Source of the DNA: Noviluteimonas caseinilytica
Lineage (GTDB): Bacteria; Pseudomonadota; Gammaproteobacteria; Xanthomonadales; Xanthomonadaceae
Direction of reading: 5' to 3'
Assembly: GCF_018406605.1 (NCBI RefSeq)
Contig: NZ_AP024545.1
Span: 558,001-622,000 of the forward strand
Length of the DNA stretch: 64,000 nt
Below are positions 7,559 through 16,771 of the stretch, one piece after another; the first letter of the stretch is position 1, and each line of letters begins with the position of its first letter. The position numbers and the translations under genes are program-made. A model generated the notes under the pieces. It did not search any database. It worked only from the letters and a program-made list of their open reading frames with translations, and was not told the DNA's origin.

Positions 7559-9691
7559 CTACGTGAACACCGCCGGCGCCACGTTCACCCGGTTCCGGCC
7601 GCTGCGCTTGGCCGCGTACAAGGCTTGGTCGGCGCGCGACACCGCGGCCGCCGGATCGCTTTCGCGCGCCAGCCGCGTCGCCACGCCCACGCTCACCGTC
7701 AGGCGGATCGGCTTGTCTTCGTATTCCAGGCGCACCAGTTCCACCGCCGCGCGGATGCGCTCGCCCAGCTGGCGCGCGTCGTCGCCGTTGCGCCCGGGCA
7801 GCACGATCACGAATTCCTCGCCGCCGTAACGGCCCAGCAGGTCCGAGGGCTGCAACTGCCGACGCAGCACCTCCGAGATCTGCCGCAGGCACGCATCGCC
7901 CGCGGCGTGCCCGTGCGTGTCGTTGATCGACTTGAAGTGGTCGATGTCCACGAACAGCACCGACAGCAACCCATCCTCGCGATGCGCTTCGCTGAAGCAC
8001 CGCGACAACCACAGGTCGATCGTGCGCCGGTTGAACGTGCCGGTCAGCGCATCCAGTTCCGCCGACTTGCGCAGGGTCAGCGCGGCGGCGGCTTCGTCCG
8101 CGTGCTGCACGGCCAGGCGCCCGAAGTCGGTGACCAGCGCCAGTTCTTCATCGCTGAAGCTGGAGCCGTCCGCGCGCCGCAGCAACAACACGCCCCAGCC
8201 CGGCGCGCGGATCGGCAGCGGCACCACCGCGTGCGACAGGTGCAGCGCATCGCCGTTGCCGAGTTGCAGTTGCACCGGCGCCTGCGTGCGCGCCAGGCCT
8301 TTCATCATGCCCAGGCGCGAGGACAGCAGGTCCGTGTAATGCGGCTTGCTCGAAATCGGTTCGGCGAGCAGCAGGTCGAAGCCGTGGAAGCCGTACGCCA
8401 CCAGCGCCGCCGATTCCAGTTGCAGCAGCGGCAGCAGGCGTTCGAACACGCTGCGGAACGCGGCCCATTCCAGGTCGCCGGGCGGCAGTTCGCGCAGGCG
8501 GCGCTGGAGTTGCTGCACCAGGTCCACGCGCGCCGCTTCGCGTTCCAGGCGGCGTTCGCTGTCGCCGCGCGCGAGGCGTTCGCGGTCGCGTTCGTCGCGC
8601 ACGTGCGCGATGCGCCCGATCATCCCGATCGTCACCAGCAGCACGCACGCCAGCAGCGCGAGCTGCATCCCCGAGCGCACCCAGAACCCCGACAGCACCA
8701 TCGGCGCCCACGCGCGCAGCAGGCACGCGCCGGCGAGCACCAGCACGATGGTGAACACCGACGGGCTGTTCCAGATGCGATGGCGCACCGCGATGAACGT
8801 GGCCGCCACGCCGTAGGCCAGGGTCAGCGCGCCGGCGATGAGCACCGCCCAGTCGAGGATCGGCACCAGCGCGTCGAGGCGCACCAGCGCCACCGCGGCC
8901 AGGCCAAGGGTTGCGAAGCGCAACGAATCGCCGAGCCGCGCCAGCTTCGGCGAGGTATCGGCCAGGGCCGCGTAATGCTGCGCGAGCCAGGCCGCCGCTG
9001 CGCAATGCAGCATCGCCAGGGCCCAGATCCCCTGCACGCCCCACAACGCGATCCACGACGCCCATGGCCACGCATACGCATGCCCGCTGAGCGCGGCGAG
9101 CCACGCCAGCGCGCTGGCCCCGAAGGCAAGCAACGACAGGTACACGCGATCGCGCACCGCCGCGAACAACGACAGCGCCACGATCGCCAGCATCAGCAGC
9201 CCGGCGTAGGTCGCCCCCGACATCACCGCCCAGCGCTCGCGCGCCTGCGCCACCACGGTGTCGGTGCGCACCTGCGGACGCAGGGTCACCGGGGCGCGGG
9301 AGCGCACCAGCAGGTCGATGCCGGTCTTGTTGGCGTCGGCCGGGAGGTCGAAGACGAAGCCGGAGGGAAACGCCGGGCCCTCGGCCTCGGGCTTGAAGAA
9401 GCCTTGCGAGGCCGAGCGCCAGGCCCCCTGTTCGATCCACACCTCGTCGACCGGGGCGCGTTGCACCCACAACGAGGCGCCGGAATCGGCCGCGGTCGGC
9501 ACCGCCAGGCGGATGCGCACCGGGATCCGCGAGGCGGGGACGTGGAGGGCTTCCCCCTCCGGAATGCGGGACGGCGCCGGCCGCTGCGCCACGGCAGCGG
9601 CCAGCAACGGCGAGAGCAGCAGCGCGGCGAAGAGGCAGAACCCCGTCGCCCGTTGCCATGCGCCCGCCCAGTCCCCCTGGCCGTCCCGCAT
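7559..9691 (-). CDS. Membrane diguanylate cyclase with 7TM sensor region and GGDEF domain
   Basis: 710 residues. A signal/anchor segment (about residues 15-35) leads into a periplasmic beta-rich sensor domain (45-170), then about seven membrane segments (173-390) of 7TMR-DISM type, a coiled linker, a GAF-like region (430-545) and a C-terminal GGDEF domain (548-705). The active-site motif is GGEEF (LLGRYGGEEFVIV), preceded by LFVDIDHFKSINDTHGH. The residues at the inhibitory I-site position read QPSD instead of RxxD, so product inhibition is probably weak or absent. It should make cyclic di-GMP in response to an envelope signal. The ATG at 9691 has a GGGGAGGG ribosome site. Confidence 0.92.
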   Translation of the reverse strand: MRDGQGDWAGAWQRATGFCLFAALLLSPLLAAAVAQRPAPSRIPEGEALHVPASRIPVRIRLAVPTAADSGASLWVQRAPVDEVWIEQGAWRSASQGFFKPEAEGPAFPSGFVFDLPADANKTGIDLLVRSRAPVTLRPQVRTDTVVAQARERWAVMSGATYAGLLMLAIVALSLFAAVRDRVYLSLLAFGASALAWLAALSGHAYAWPWASWIALWGVQGIWALAMLHCAAAAWLAQHYAALADTSPKLARLGDSLRFATLGLAAVALVRLDALVPILDWAVLIAGALTLAYGVAATFIAVRHRIWNSPSVFTIVLVLAGACLLRAWAPMVLSGFWVRSGMQLALLACVLLVTIGMIGRIAHVRDERDRERLARGDSERRLEREAARVDLVQQLQRRLRELPPGDLEWAAFRSVFERLLPLLQLESAALVAYGFHGFDLLLAEPISSKPHYTDLLSSRLGMMKGLARTQAPVQLQLGNGDALHLSHAVVPLPIRAPGWGVLLLRRADGSSFSDEELALVTDFGRLAVQHADEAAAALTLRKSAELDALTGTFNRRTIDLWLSRCFSEAHREDGLLSVLFVDIDHFKSINDTHGHAAGDACLRQISEVLRRQLQPSDLLGRYGGEEFVIVLPGRNGDDARQLGERIRAAVELVRLEYEDKPIRLTVSVGVATRLARESDPAAAVSRADQALYAAKRSGRNRVNVAPAVFT

Positions 9692-9776
9692 CCGACCCTC
9701 CCCGCATTACTGTGGTGACTATCACGCAACTTCCGTGCCAGAGAACGCATTCCCGCGCCGCAACAGGCCGCTCGGC

Positions 9777-9782
9777 TAAACT
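9777..9782 (+). promoter_or_regulatory. Possible -10 element of glnS
   Basis: GGCTAAACTCG (core TAAACT) lies 36 bases before the glnS start; the same GGCTAAACT string occurs just before apaG. No convincing -35 is visible, so this is tentative. Confidence 0.3.
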
Positions 9783-9818
9783 CGCGGCCCGAAATCGCCA
9801 TCGCAGCGCACCCCCACC

Positions 9819-11579
9819 GTGTCCATCCAGCACTCCGTTCCGGGCGACACCGTCGCCGACGACGCCACCCCCGTCCGGCAGGACTTCATCCGCCAGATCG
9901 TCCGCGACGATCTGGCCGCCGGCCGCCAGCAGGCGATCAAGACGCGCTTCCCGCCGGAGCCCAACGGGTACCTCCATATCGGCCACACCCGGGCGATCTG
10001 GACCGACTTCGGCATCGCCGCGGAATTCGGCGGCGTGTGCAACCTGCGCCTGGACGACACCAACCCGGCGAAGGAAGACCCCGAATACGTCGCCGCCATC
10101 CAGGACGACGTGCGCTGGCTCGGCTACGACTGGCACGACCTGCGCCACGCCTCCGATTACTTCGACGTGCTGTACCTGGCCGGCGAAAAACTGATCAAGC
10201 AGGGCGACGCCTTCGTCTGCGACCTCACGGCCGAACAGGTGCGCGAGTACCGCGGCACGCTGACCGAGCCGGGCCGCAATTCGCCGTACCGCGATCGCAG
10301 CGTGGAGGAAAACCTGGACCTGTTCCGCCGCATGCGCGCGGGCGAGTTCCCGGACGGCGCGCGCACCCTGCGCGCCAAGATCGACATGGGCAGCGGCAAC
10401 ATCAACCTGCGCGACCCCGCGCTGTACCGCATCAAGCACGTCACGCACCAGAACACCGGCGATGCCTGGCCGATCTACCCGATGTACGACTACGCGCATT
10501 CGCTGAGCGACGCGGTCGAAGGCATCACGCATTCGCTGTGCACGCTGGAGTTCGAAGACCATCGCCCGCTGTACGACTGGTGCGTGGACAAGGTGGACCT
10601 GGCGCACCACCCGGAACTCGTTGCACCCCTGCAGGCCAAGGGTTTGCCGTTCGAAGCGAGCAAGCCGCGCCAGATCGAATTCTCGCGCCTCAACATCAAC
10701 TACACGGTGATGAGCAAGCGCAAGCTGATGGCGCTGGTGCAGGAAAACCTGGTCGATGGCTGGGACGATCCGCGCATGCCGAGCCTGCAGGGCATCCGCC
10801 GCCGCGGCTACACGCCGGGTGCGCTGAAGTTGTTCGTCTCGCGCCTCGGCTTGTCGAAGCAGAACTCGATGATCGACTTCTCGGTGCTCGAGAACACGCT
10901 GCGCGAAGACCTCGACGCCGCCGCGCCGCGCCGCATGGCGGTGCTCTCGCCGCTGAAGTTCGTGCTCACCAATTTGCCGGAGGGTCACGAAGAATCGTTG
11001 CGCTTCTCCAACCATCCGAAGGATGCGTCCTTCGGCGAGCGCGACATCCCGTTCTCGCGCGAGTTGTGGATCGAGCGCGACGACTTCGCAGAAGTCCCGC
11101 CGAAGGGCTGGAAGCGCCTGGTCCCCGGCGGCGACGTGCGCCTGCGCGGCGCGGGCATCGTGCGCTGCGATGAAGTCATCAGGGACGCGAACGGCGAGAT
11201 CGTCGAACTGCGCGGCACGCTCGATCCCGAGTCGCGCCCCGGCATGGCCGGCGCCGACCGCAAGGTGAAGGGCACGATCCACTGGGTCAGCGCGCAGCAC
11301 GCGGTGCCGGCGGAAGTGCGCCTGTACGACCGCCTGTTCTCGGTGGCCGATCCCGACGACGACGCCGACGGCAAGACCTACCGCGACCACCTCAACCCGG
11401 CCTCCCGCACCACCGTGCAGGGCTGGGTGGAACCGGCCGCCGCGACCGCTGCGCCGGAGCAGAGCTTCCAGTTCGAGCGCATCGGGTATTTCGTGGCGGA
11501 CCGCAAGGACCACCGCGCGGACAAGCCGGTTTTCAACCGCAGCGTGACGCTGCGCGACACATGGAGTGCAGGGGCATGA
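9819..11579 (+). CDS. glnS: Glutaminyl-tRNA synthetase
   Basis: 586 residues. A class I enzyme that charges tRNA(Gln) in the cytosol. The signature HIGH is at residues 53-56 (PPEPNGYLHIGH) and the second signature reads VMSKRK near residue 298. The anticodon-binding beta domains follow, with family blocks SFGERDIPFSRELWIERDDF and KGTIHWVSAQHA. The GTG at 9819 gives the usual N-terminal extension (RQDFIRQIVRDDL). Its stop overlaps the ATG of the next small lipoprotein gene. Length and domains match the gammaproteobacterial enzyme. Confidence 0.97.
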   Translation: MSIQHSVPGDTVADDATPVRQDFIRQIVRDDLAAGRQQAIKTRFPPEPNGYLHIGHTRAIWTDFGIAAEFGGVCNLRLDDTNPAKEDPEYVAAIQDDVRWLGYDWHDLRHASDYFDVLYLAGEKLIKQGDAFVCDLTAEQVREYRGTLTEPGRNSPYRDRSVEENLDLFRRMRAGEFPDGARTLRAKIDMGSGNINLRDPALYRIKHVTHQNTGDAWPIYPMYDYAHSLSDAVEGITHSLCTLEFEDHRPLYDWCVDKVDLAHHPELVAPLQAKGLPFEASKPRQIEFSRLNINYTVMSKRKLMALVQENLVDGWDDPRMPSLQGIRRRGYTPGALKLFVSRLGLSKQNSMIDFSVLENTLREDLDAAAPRRMAVLSPLKFVLTNLPEGHEESLRFSNHPKDASFGERDIPFSRELWIERDDFAEVPPKGWKRLVPGGDVRLRGAGIVRCDEVIRDANGEIVELRGTLDPESRPGMAGADRKVKGTIHWVSAQHAVPAEVRLYDRLFSVADPDDDADGKTYRDHLNPASRTTVQGWVEPAAATAAPEQSFQFERIGYFVADRKDHRADKPVFNRSVTLRDTWSAGA

Positions 11580-11863
11580 CGCTGCCGGGCATGCAGGTGC
11601 GGGGAATCCTGGTCGCGTGTTGCACTGCGGCGATCCTGGTCGCGTGCGCGCCCGTCGACAGCCAGACGCCGTCCCGGCCGCAGCCCGCCGTCCCCGTCCA
11701 GCCCGGTCCCACGTGCCGCGTGGATGCCGATTGCGCGGTGGACACGCACTGCACCGCCCTCCCCGGCGGCTGCCGCTGCGCCAACGGGCATTGCATCGCG
11801 CCGCGCGCCGCGGTGGACCCGGTGATCGATCCGGCGCCCGCGCCGACGGCGACGGTGCGCTGA
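11576..11863 (+). CDS. Small cysteine-rich lipoprotein of unknown function
   Basis: 95 residues. The ATG at 11576 overlaps the glnS stop (ATGA), with GCAGGGG just upstream; an in-frame ATG at 11561 is the alternative. A signal peptide ends in the lipobox LVAC, so the mature protein should be lipid-anchored. The body contains a compact set of cysteines (TCRVDADC, THCTALPGGCRCANGHC) that may form disulfides. A proline/alanine tail follows. No family recognised. The TGATG junction with the next gene suggests coupling. Confidence 0.75.
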   Translation: MTLPGMQVRGILVACCTAAILVACAPVDSQTPSRPQPAVPVQPGPTCRVDADCAVDTHCTALPGGCRCANGHCIAPRAAVDPVIDPAPAPTATVR

Positions 11864-12438
11864 TGCTGTATGCGCAGGTCCACCTCACCCTGCCCGCGTG
11901 GGTGCACGACGCGGTCGACACCACGCGCGTGTATGCGCGCGACGAAGACAAGGTGGCGCTCGCGATCGACCTGTCGCGCCGCAACATCGAAGCGAACAGC
12001 GGCGGTCCGTTCGGCGCTGCGGTGTTCGGGCCGGACGATCGCGTGGTCGCGGTCGGCGTCAATCGCGTGCTGCCGCACAGCTGTTCGCTCGCGCACGCCG
12101 AAACGATGGCGTACATGCTCGCGCAGCAACGCCTGCAGCGCGCGCGCCTCAACGAATCCGCACCGGGCCAGGGCGCCGGCCCGATGGTGCTGGCCACCTC
12201 CGCGCAACCGTGCTGCCAGTGCTACGGCGCGACGTTCTGGGCGGGCGTGGATGCCTTGCTGATCGGCGCGCGCGCCGAAGACGTGATGCGCCTGACCGAA
12301 TTCGACGAAGGCCCGCTGCCCGCCGACTGGGTGGGCGAACTGGAACGCCGCGGCATCGCGGTGACGCGCGACCTGCACCGCGACGCCGCGTGCGATGTCC
12401 TGCGCACGTACGGCGAGCGCGGCGGCACCTTCTATTGA
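11863..12438 (+). CDS. Zinc-dependent nucleoside deaminase
   Basis: 191 residues of the cytidine/guanine deaminase superfamily. The zinc site is complete: HAE in LAHAETMAY, with the catalytic glutamate, and PCCQC in SAQPCCQCYGATFW. The N-terminal FGAAVFGPDDRVVAVGVNRV is the usual substrate-side strand. It would deaminate a purine or pyrimidine base or nucleoside; guanine or cytosine type cannot be settled by eye. Its start shares bases with the preceding stop (TGATG), and it abuts rlmM. Confidence 0.85.
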   Translation: MLYAQVHLTLPAWVHDAVDTTRVYARDEDKVALAIDLSRRNIEANSGGPFGAAVFGPDDRVVAVGVNRVLPHSCSLAHAETMAYMLAQQRLQRARLNESAPGQGAGPMVLATSAQPCCQCYGATFWAGVDALLIGARAEDVMRLTEFDEGPLPADWVGELERRGIAVTRDLHRDAACDVLRTYGERGGTFY

Positions 12439-12446
12439 GCACGGGC

Positions 12447-13511
12447 GTGAGCGATGCCCGCGCCAACGGCCTGCTCTGCTACTGCCGGCCCGGCTTCGAA
12501 CCCGAACTGGCGGCGGAACTCGGCGAACGTGCTGCGCAAGCAGGCGATGCGGGCTGGGCGCGCGCCGAACGCAACACCGGCTACGTGCAATTCTTCAGCA
12601 CGCAGGGCCATGCGCTCGCGCAACTGCTGCCGCTGCAGGCGTTGATCTTCGCGCGCCAGAAACTGCGCCTGCTCGCCGAACTGCGCGACCTCGACGCGAA
12701 GGACCGCATCACGCCGATCCTCGCGGCGTTGTTCGAACAACCGGCGTTCGGCGACCTGATCGTCGAGCATCCCGATTCGGATGAAGCGCGTCCGCTCGCG
12801 GGGCTGGCGCGCAGCTTCGGCAATGCGTTGCGGCCTGCGTTGCGCAAGGCGGGTTTGCTGACAGCGAGCGCGGATCCGCACCTGCCGCGCCTGCACGTGT
12901 GTTTCCTTTCGGGCGACCACGCATTGCTGGCGAGCGGCCATCCGCGCGATGCGTCGCCGTGGCCGAGCGGCATCCCGCGCCTGCGCACGCCGCCGGATGC
13001 GCCGTCGCGCAGCGCGCTGAAGCTCGAGGAAGCGCTCGTCGTGATGCTCGATCCGGAAGAACGCGCGCGCCTGGTCCAGCCCGGCATGCGCGCCGCGGAC
13101 CTCGGCGCCGCGCCGGGCGGCTGGACCTGGGTGCTCGCGCGCAACGGCGTGCGCGTCACCGCGATCGACAACGGCCCGCTGCGGCAGCACGTGCTCGATA
13201 CGGGGCTGGTGGAACACCTGCGTGCCGATGGCTTCCAGTGGTCGCCGCCGAAGCCGCTCGACTGGATGGTGTGCGACATGGTCGAGTCGCCGAAGAAAGT
13301 CACCGCGCGCATGGCGCAGTGGTTCCGCGAAGGCTGGTGCCGCCACGCGATCTTCAACCTCAAGCTGCCGATGAAGAAGCGCTGGGACGAGACGCGCGAG
13401 TGCCTGGCGATGTTCGAGGAACAAGCGCAGCGTCCGCTGCGCGTGCGCGCCCGGCAGCTGTACCACGACCGTGAAGAGATCACGGTGCTCGCGATGTCGA
13501 CGGCGCATTGA
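12447..13511 (+). CDS. rlmM: 23S rRNA 2'-O-ribose methyltransferase RlmM
   Basis: 354 residues. RlmM methylates the ribose of C2498 of 23S rRNA. An N-terminal THUMP-like region (CYCRPGFEPELAAELGE) precedes a Rossmann methyltransferase domain with the SAM-binding motif DLGAAPGGWTWVL (about residues 215-230). Catalytic-region blocks DWMVCDMVESPKK and FNLKLPMKKRW follow. I chose GTG 12447; a TTG at 12435 overlapping the deaminase stop is also in frame and would add four residues. Length fits the family. Confidence 0.92.
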   Translation: MSDARANGLLCYCRPGFEPELAAELGERAAQAGDAGWARAERNTGYVQFFSTQGHALAQLLPLQALIFARQKLRLLAELRDLDAKDRITPILAALFEQPAFGDLIVEHPDSDEARPLAGLARSFGNALRPALRKAGLLTASADPHLPRLHVCFLSGDHALLASGHPRDASPWPSGIPRLRTPPDAPSRSALKLEEALVVMLDPEERARLVQPGMRAADLGAAPGGWTWVLARNGVRVTAIDNGPLRQHVLDTGLVEHLRADGFQWSPPKPLDWMVCDMVESPKKVTARMAQWFREGWCRHAIFNLKLPMKKRWDETRECLAMFEEQAQRPLRVRARQLYHDREEITVLAMSTAH

Positions 13512-13628
13512 CGACTTATGGCTGAGCTTGCCGCCTGAATGGTGGCGATCGGCGGTCGCGTGAATTGACGCTTGTTTGATCGCATCGCTTCTACGGTCCG
13601 GGCTTCCCCCGCAGGGAGTGCCCGCACC

Positions 13629-14225
13629 ATGGTTCGCAATACCTTCGTTCGTTCCAGGCTTTTCCACGCACTGCTCGGCGCGTGCGCCGCATTGGCGATG
13701 ACGTCCGCATTCGCGCAGGACGCCAGCCAGACCACGCCGCCGGCCGATCCGCAGACGCAGATGCCACCGACGCCCCCCACGCCGCCGACGCCGCCGACGC
13801 CGCCGGTCCCGCCGGTCCCGCCGGTCCCGCCGGTGCCGCCGACCGACATGCCGCCTCCGCCGCCCCCGCCGCCGGGCGCCCCGATGCCGCCCAATCCCCC
13901 GTCGCCGCCGCCGATGCCGCCGGAAGCCCCGCCCCCGGGTGCCCCGATGCCGCCCATGCCGCCGACGCCGCCGACGGGTGAACCCACCGGCACCGCGATG
14001 CCGCCGGCCGCTAATCCGACGAGCGTCACTTCGCACGCGCCGGACTCGATCTCGTCGAACTACCACGTCGACTGGTCGGCGCTCGACAAGAACGGCGACG
14101 GCAACATCAGCCGCGCGGAAGTGAAGGCCAGCGGCAACGCCGACCTGATGCGCGAATTCCGTGTCGTCGACGCCAACCACAACGGGCGCCTGTCGAAGGA
14201 AGAGATGAAGGGCTGGATCGACTGA
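13629..14225 (+). CDS. Secreted proline-rich protein with two EF-hands
   Basis: 198 residues. The ATG at 13629 has GGGAG upstream. A signal peptide ends at SAFAQ. A long low-complexity stretch (about residues 40-135) of PPT, PPV and PPP units follows, then two EF-hand loops near the C-terminus, DKNGDGNISRAE and DANHNGRLSKEE. It is probably periplasmic or surface-exposed and calcium-binding; the proline arm may span the envelope or bind partners. The repeat DNA is a likely slippage site. Function is unknown. Confidence 0.85.
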   Translation: MVRNTFVRSRLFHALLGACAALAMTSAFAQDASQTTPPADPQTQMPPTPPTPPTPPTPPVPPVPPVPPVPPTDMPPPPPPPPGAPMPPNPPSPPPMPPEAPPPGAPMPPMPPTPPTGEPTGTAMPPAANPTSVTSHAPDSISSNYHVDWSALDKNGDGNISRAEVKASGNADLMREFRVVDANHNGRLSKEEMKGWID

Positions 14226-14250
14226 TCCCACCCGCGCACGTCGTGAATCG

Positions 14251-14283
14251 AAACGCCGGCCGAAGGGCCGGCGTTTCCTTTTC
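14251..14283. terminator. Bidirectional rho-independent terminator
   Basis: The inverted repeat AAACGCCGGCC / GGCCGGCGTTT with a GAAG loop (14251-14276) is followed by CCTTTTC on the plus strand. It lies between the converging EF-hand gene and the ubi monooxygenase gene and can serve both. Confidence 0.8.
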
Positions 14284-14285
14284 GG

Positions 14286-15476
14286 TCAGACGCCCGCCGC
14301 GTGGCGCCACAACGCGCGGGCGACTTCCGGCATCTTGCCTGCAAGCCCGAGCAGCGGGCCGCGCAGCAGCGTCGGCGCCATGTCGTCGTTGCTGAAGAGC
14401 GCGTTGATCGCGCCGAAGGCGTGCGCCGAGGTGGCGTTCTCGCTGCGACGCGTGCGCGCCCAGCGTGCGATGCGCGAGGCGGACGCGAAATCGCCGCGCC
14501 GCTGCTGCGCTTCGTCCACCAGTTGCGCGAACGCATGCGCATCGCGCAGGCCCAGGTTCACGCCCTGCCCGGCGAGCGGATGCACCACGTGCGCGGCATC
14601 GCCGAGCAGCAGCACGCGGCCTTGCGCGTACGCAGACGCGAGCTGGCGTCGCAGCGGGAACGCGGCGCGCTTCGAATGCAAGGACAACGCGCCGAGGCGA
14701 CGACCGAAGGCGCGTGTGAGTTCGTCGCCGAAGCCGTTGTCCGGCAAGGCGAGGACGCGATCGGCTTCGTCGTTCGGCAACGTCCACACGATCGAACTGA
14801 CCTGCGCGTTGCCATCGCCCACGAACGGCAGCAACGCGAGCGGCCCCGTCGGCAGGAAGCGCTGCCACGCCGTGTCCTCGTGCGGCTGCTCGCTCGCGAT
14901 GAACGCGACGACGCCCTTCTGTTCGTAGTCGCGGCGCTCCACCTCGATGCCCGCGAGCGCGCGCACCGCGGAGTCGGCGCCGTCCGCCGCGAGCACGAGC
15001 CGCGCATCGATCTGCGTGCCGTCGTCCAGGCGCACGCGCACGCCGTCGTCGTGCGGCTCCAGCGCAGCCGCGCGCGCAGGCGCGACCACGTGCACGCCGG
15101 CGCGGGGCAAGGCCGACCACAACCGATCGACGAGCAAAGAATGCTCGATGATCCAGCCGAGTTCGGCGCGCGCCAGGCGATCGGCGTCGAACGCAAGCGC
15201 TTCACCGCCCGCGGCATCCCACACGCGCATGCGGCGATACGGTTGAACGCGTGCGTCGCGGATCGCCGGCCACACGCCCAGCGCATCGAGCCACGCCGCG
15301 TTGTCGGGCGCGAAGGCATACACGCGCAGGTCGCGTTTTTCCGGTGACCACGGCGCGGGCGGCTGCGCTTCGATCAGCGCAACGTCCAGCCCCGCCTGCG
15401 CGAGCGACAACGCCGCGGCGCAGCCGACCACGCCGCCACCGACGACCAGCGCATCCCGCCGACCGCGCCGGCTCAT
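14286..15476 (-). CDS. UbiH/UbiF/VisC-family FAD monooxygenase (second of pair)
   Basis: 396 residues. A flavin hydroxylase of the ubiquinone-ring family. The N-terminal dinucleotide site is ALVVGGGVVGCAAALSLAQAG; the second FAD motif is GRVLLLGDAAHVVHPLAGQGVNLGLRDA (about residues 285-310), including the GD and the family PxxGQGxN. It would hydroxylate one carbon of the octaprenyl ring (UbiI or UbiF role); which one is not clear. The ATG at 15476 overlaps the stop of the upstream ubiH-like gene (ATGA), so they are probably one operon. The downstream edge is the bidirectional terminator. Confidence 0.88.
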   Translation of the reverse strand: MSRRGRRDALVVGGGVVGCAAALSLAQAGLDVALIEAQPPAPWSPEKRDLRVYAFAPDNAAWLDALGVWPAIRDARVQPYRRMRVWDAAGGEALAFDADRLARAELGWIIEHSLLVDRLWSALPRAGVHVVAPARAAALEPHDDGVRVRLDDGTQIDARLVLAADGADSAVRALAGIEVERRDYEQKGVVAFIASEQPHEDTAWQRFLPTGPLALLPFVGDGNAQVSSIVWTLPNDEADRVLALPDNGFGDELTRAFGRRLGALSLHSKRAAFPLRRQLASAYAQGRVLLLGDAAHVVHPLAGQGVNLGLRDAHAFAQLVDEAQQRRGDFASASRIARWARTRRSENATSAHAFGAINALFSNDDMAPTLLRGPLLGLAGKMPEVARALWRHAAGV

Positions 15477-16699
15477 GCGTCGCCCCGGCACAGCCGCGGC
15501 ACGTCGCCGCGATATCCGAGTGCGCCACCGACGAGGTGCGCGCGCAACGCCGGCAGGCGCGCAACGGCGGCGAACCCGAGGCTGCGCAGCGGACGCAACG
15601 TGGCGTCGTCGCCTGCGGTCAGTGTGGCGAGGCCACCGGAGAATTGCAGCGTCGCATTGCGATCGTCTTCGCGGCGACGCGCGTGTTCGCCGAGCAACGT
15701 CGCGTTGCCGGGATCGTCGTGGCCTTCGATCAGTTCGGCCAACGTGAGCGCATCGCGCAAGCCGAGGTTGAAGCCCTGCGCGCCGATCGGATGCAGCGTC
15801 TGCGCAGCATTGCCCACGATCGCCGCGCGATCGGCGACAAGCGCGCGCGCCACGACCTGCACGATCGGATACGCACTGCGCGGGCCGGTGGCGAGCAGGC
15901 GCCCGACACGCCAGCCGAAGGCCGCCTGGATGCGCGCGAGCCACGCGGCATCGTCGAGCGCGGCCACGGCGTCCGCGTCCGCGCGCGCCACGCCATGCAC
16001 GACACCGAAATGGCCGTCGCCGCGCGGCAACAACGCCGTCGGGCCGTCGGGGCCGAAGCGTTCGTATGCCGTGCCGTCGGGGGCACGTTCCGCACGCACG
16101 CGCGCCACGAACAGGGTCTGCCCGAAATCGCGTTCGTCCGCGCCGATGCCGAGCGATTCGCGCACGCCGCTGCGCGTGCCGTCGGCGCCGACCAGCAGGC
16201 GCGCCGCGATCGTCTTCTCCTGTCCGTCGGCATCGCGCAGGCGCAAGGTGCGCGCGCCGTCGCCCGGGTCGCTGCCTTCGAACCGCATCGGCCGGTATCG
16301 CGTGACGCGCGTGCATTCCGACAAGCGTGCTTCCAGGGCCTGGCCGAAGTCGCGCGCGACGACCACCTGGCCGAACGCCTCGCGCCCATGCTCCTTCGCG
16401 TCCAGCACCACGCGGCCGAAATCGCCCTGCCGGCTCACGTGGATGCGGCGGATCGCACCGGCCGGCGCACGCAGCTTCTGCAAGACGCCGAGCGCGCGCA
16501 GGCCGTGCACGGTCGCTTCGGCGAAGCTGAGGTTGCGTTCGTCGAACACCGCGGGCAGCGCGCCGGGCGGCGCGGCTTCGACCAGCGCGACGTGGCGGCC
16601 GATGCGGTCCAGCGCGATGGCGAGGCTCGCGCCGACGAGGCCGCCGCCGATGATGGCGACGTCGTGTCGGGCGTCTGCGGGGTGATCCGGGGGCTGCAT
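15473..16699 (-). CDS. ubiH: 2-octaprenyl-6-methoxyphenol hydroxylase-like FAD monooxygenase
   Basis: 408 residues. Start ATG 16699 (MQPPDHPADARHDVAIIGG); the frame runs further upstream but without family features. The FAD motif is AIIGGGLVGASLAIALDRIG and the second motif is AAIVGNAAQTLHPIGAQGFNLGLRDA. In UbiH proteins the second motif has GNAAQTLHPIAGQGFNLG, so the match supports UbiH specifically over VisC. It acts in aerobic ubiquinone synthesis. It lies upstream of, and is coupled to, the second monooxygenase gene, and is divergent from the DUF6580 gene. Confidence 0.88.
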   Translation of the reverse strand: MQPPDHPADARHDVAIIGGGLVGASLAIALDRIGRHVALVEAAPPGALPAVFDERNLSFAEATVHGLRALGVLQKLRAPAGAIRRIHVSRQGDFGRVVLDAKEHGREAFGQVVVARDFGQALEARLSECTRVTRYRPMRFEGSDPGDGARTLRLRDADGQEKTIAARLLVGADGTRSGVRESLGIGADERDFGQTLFVARVRAERAPDGTAYERFGPDGPTALLPRGDGHFGVVHGVARADADAVAALDDAAWLARIQAAFGWRVGRLLATGPRSAYPIVQVVARALVADRAAIVGNAAQTLHPIGAQGFNLGLRDALTLAELIEGHDDPGNATLLGEHARRREDDRNATLQFSGGLATLTAGDDATLRPLRSLGFAAVARLPALRAHLVGGALGYRGDVPRLCRGDA

Positions 16700-16771
16700 C
16701 GCGTGACCGGGCGTGGGGGACGGGTGGAGTATGCTAGCGCCCCGCTCCCGCCGACCCATGACGCACGCCCG

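Noticed and set aside
8148..12197. 1349-codon minus-strand open frame
   Set aside because: Runs antisense to glnS and in another frame of the cyclase; no motifs.
13760..13980. GC-rich repeats that might be a non-coding repeat
   Set aside because: They keep the frame and code a proline arm between a signal peptide and EF-hands.
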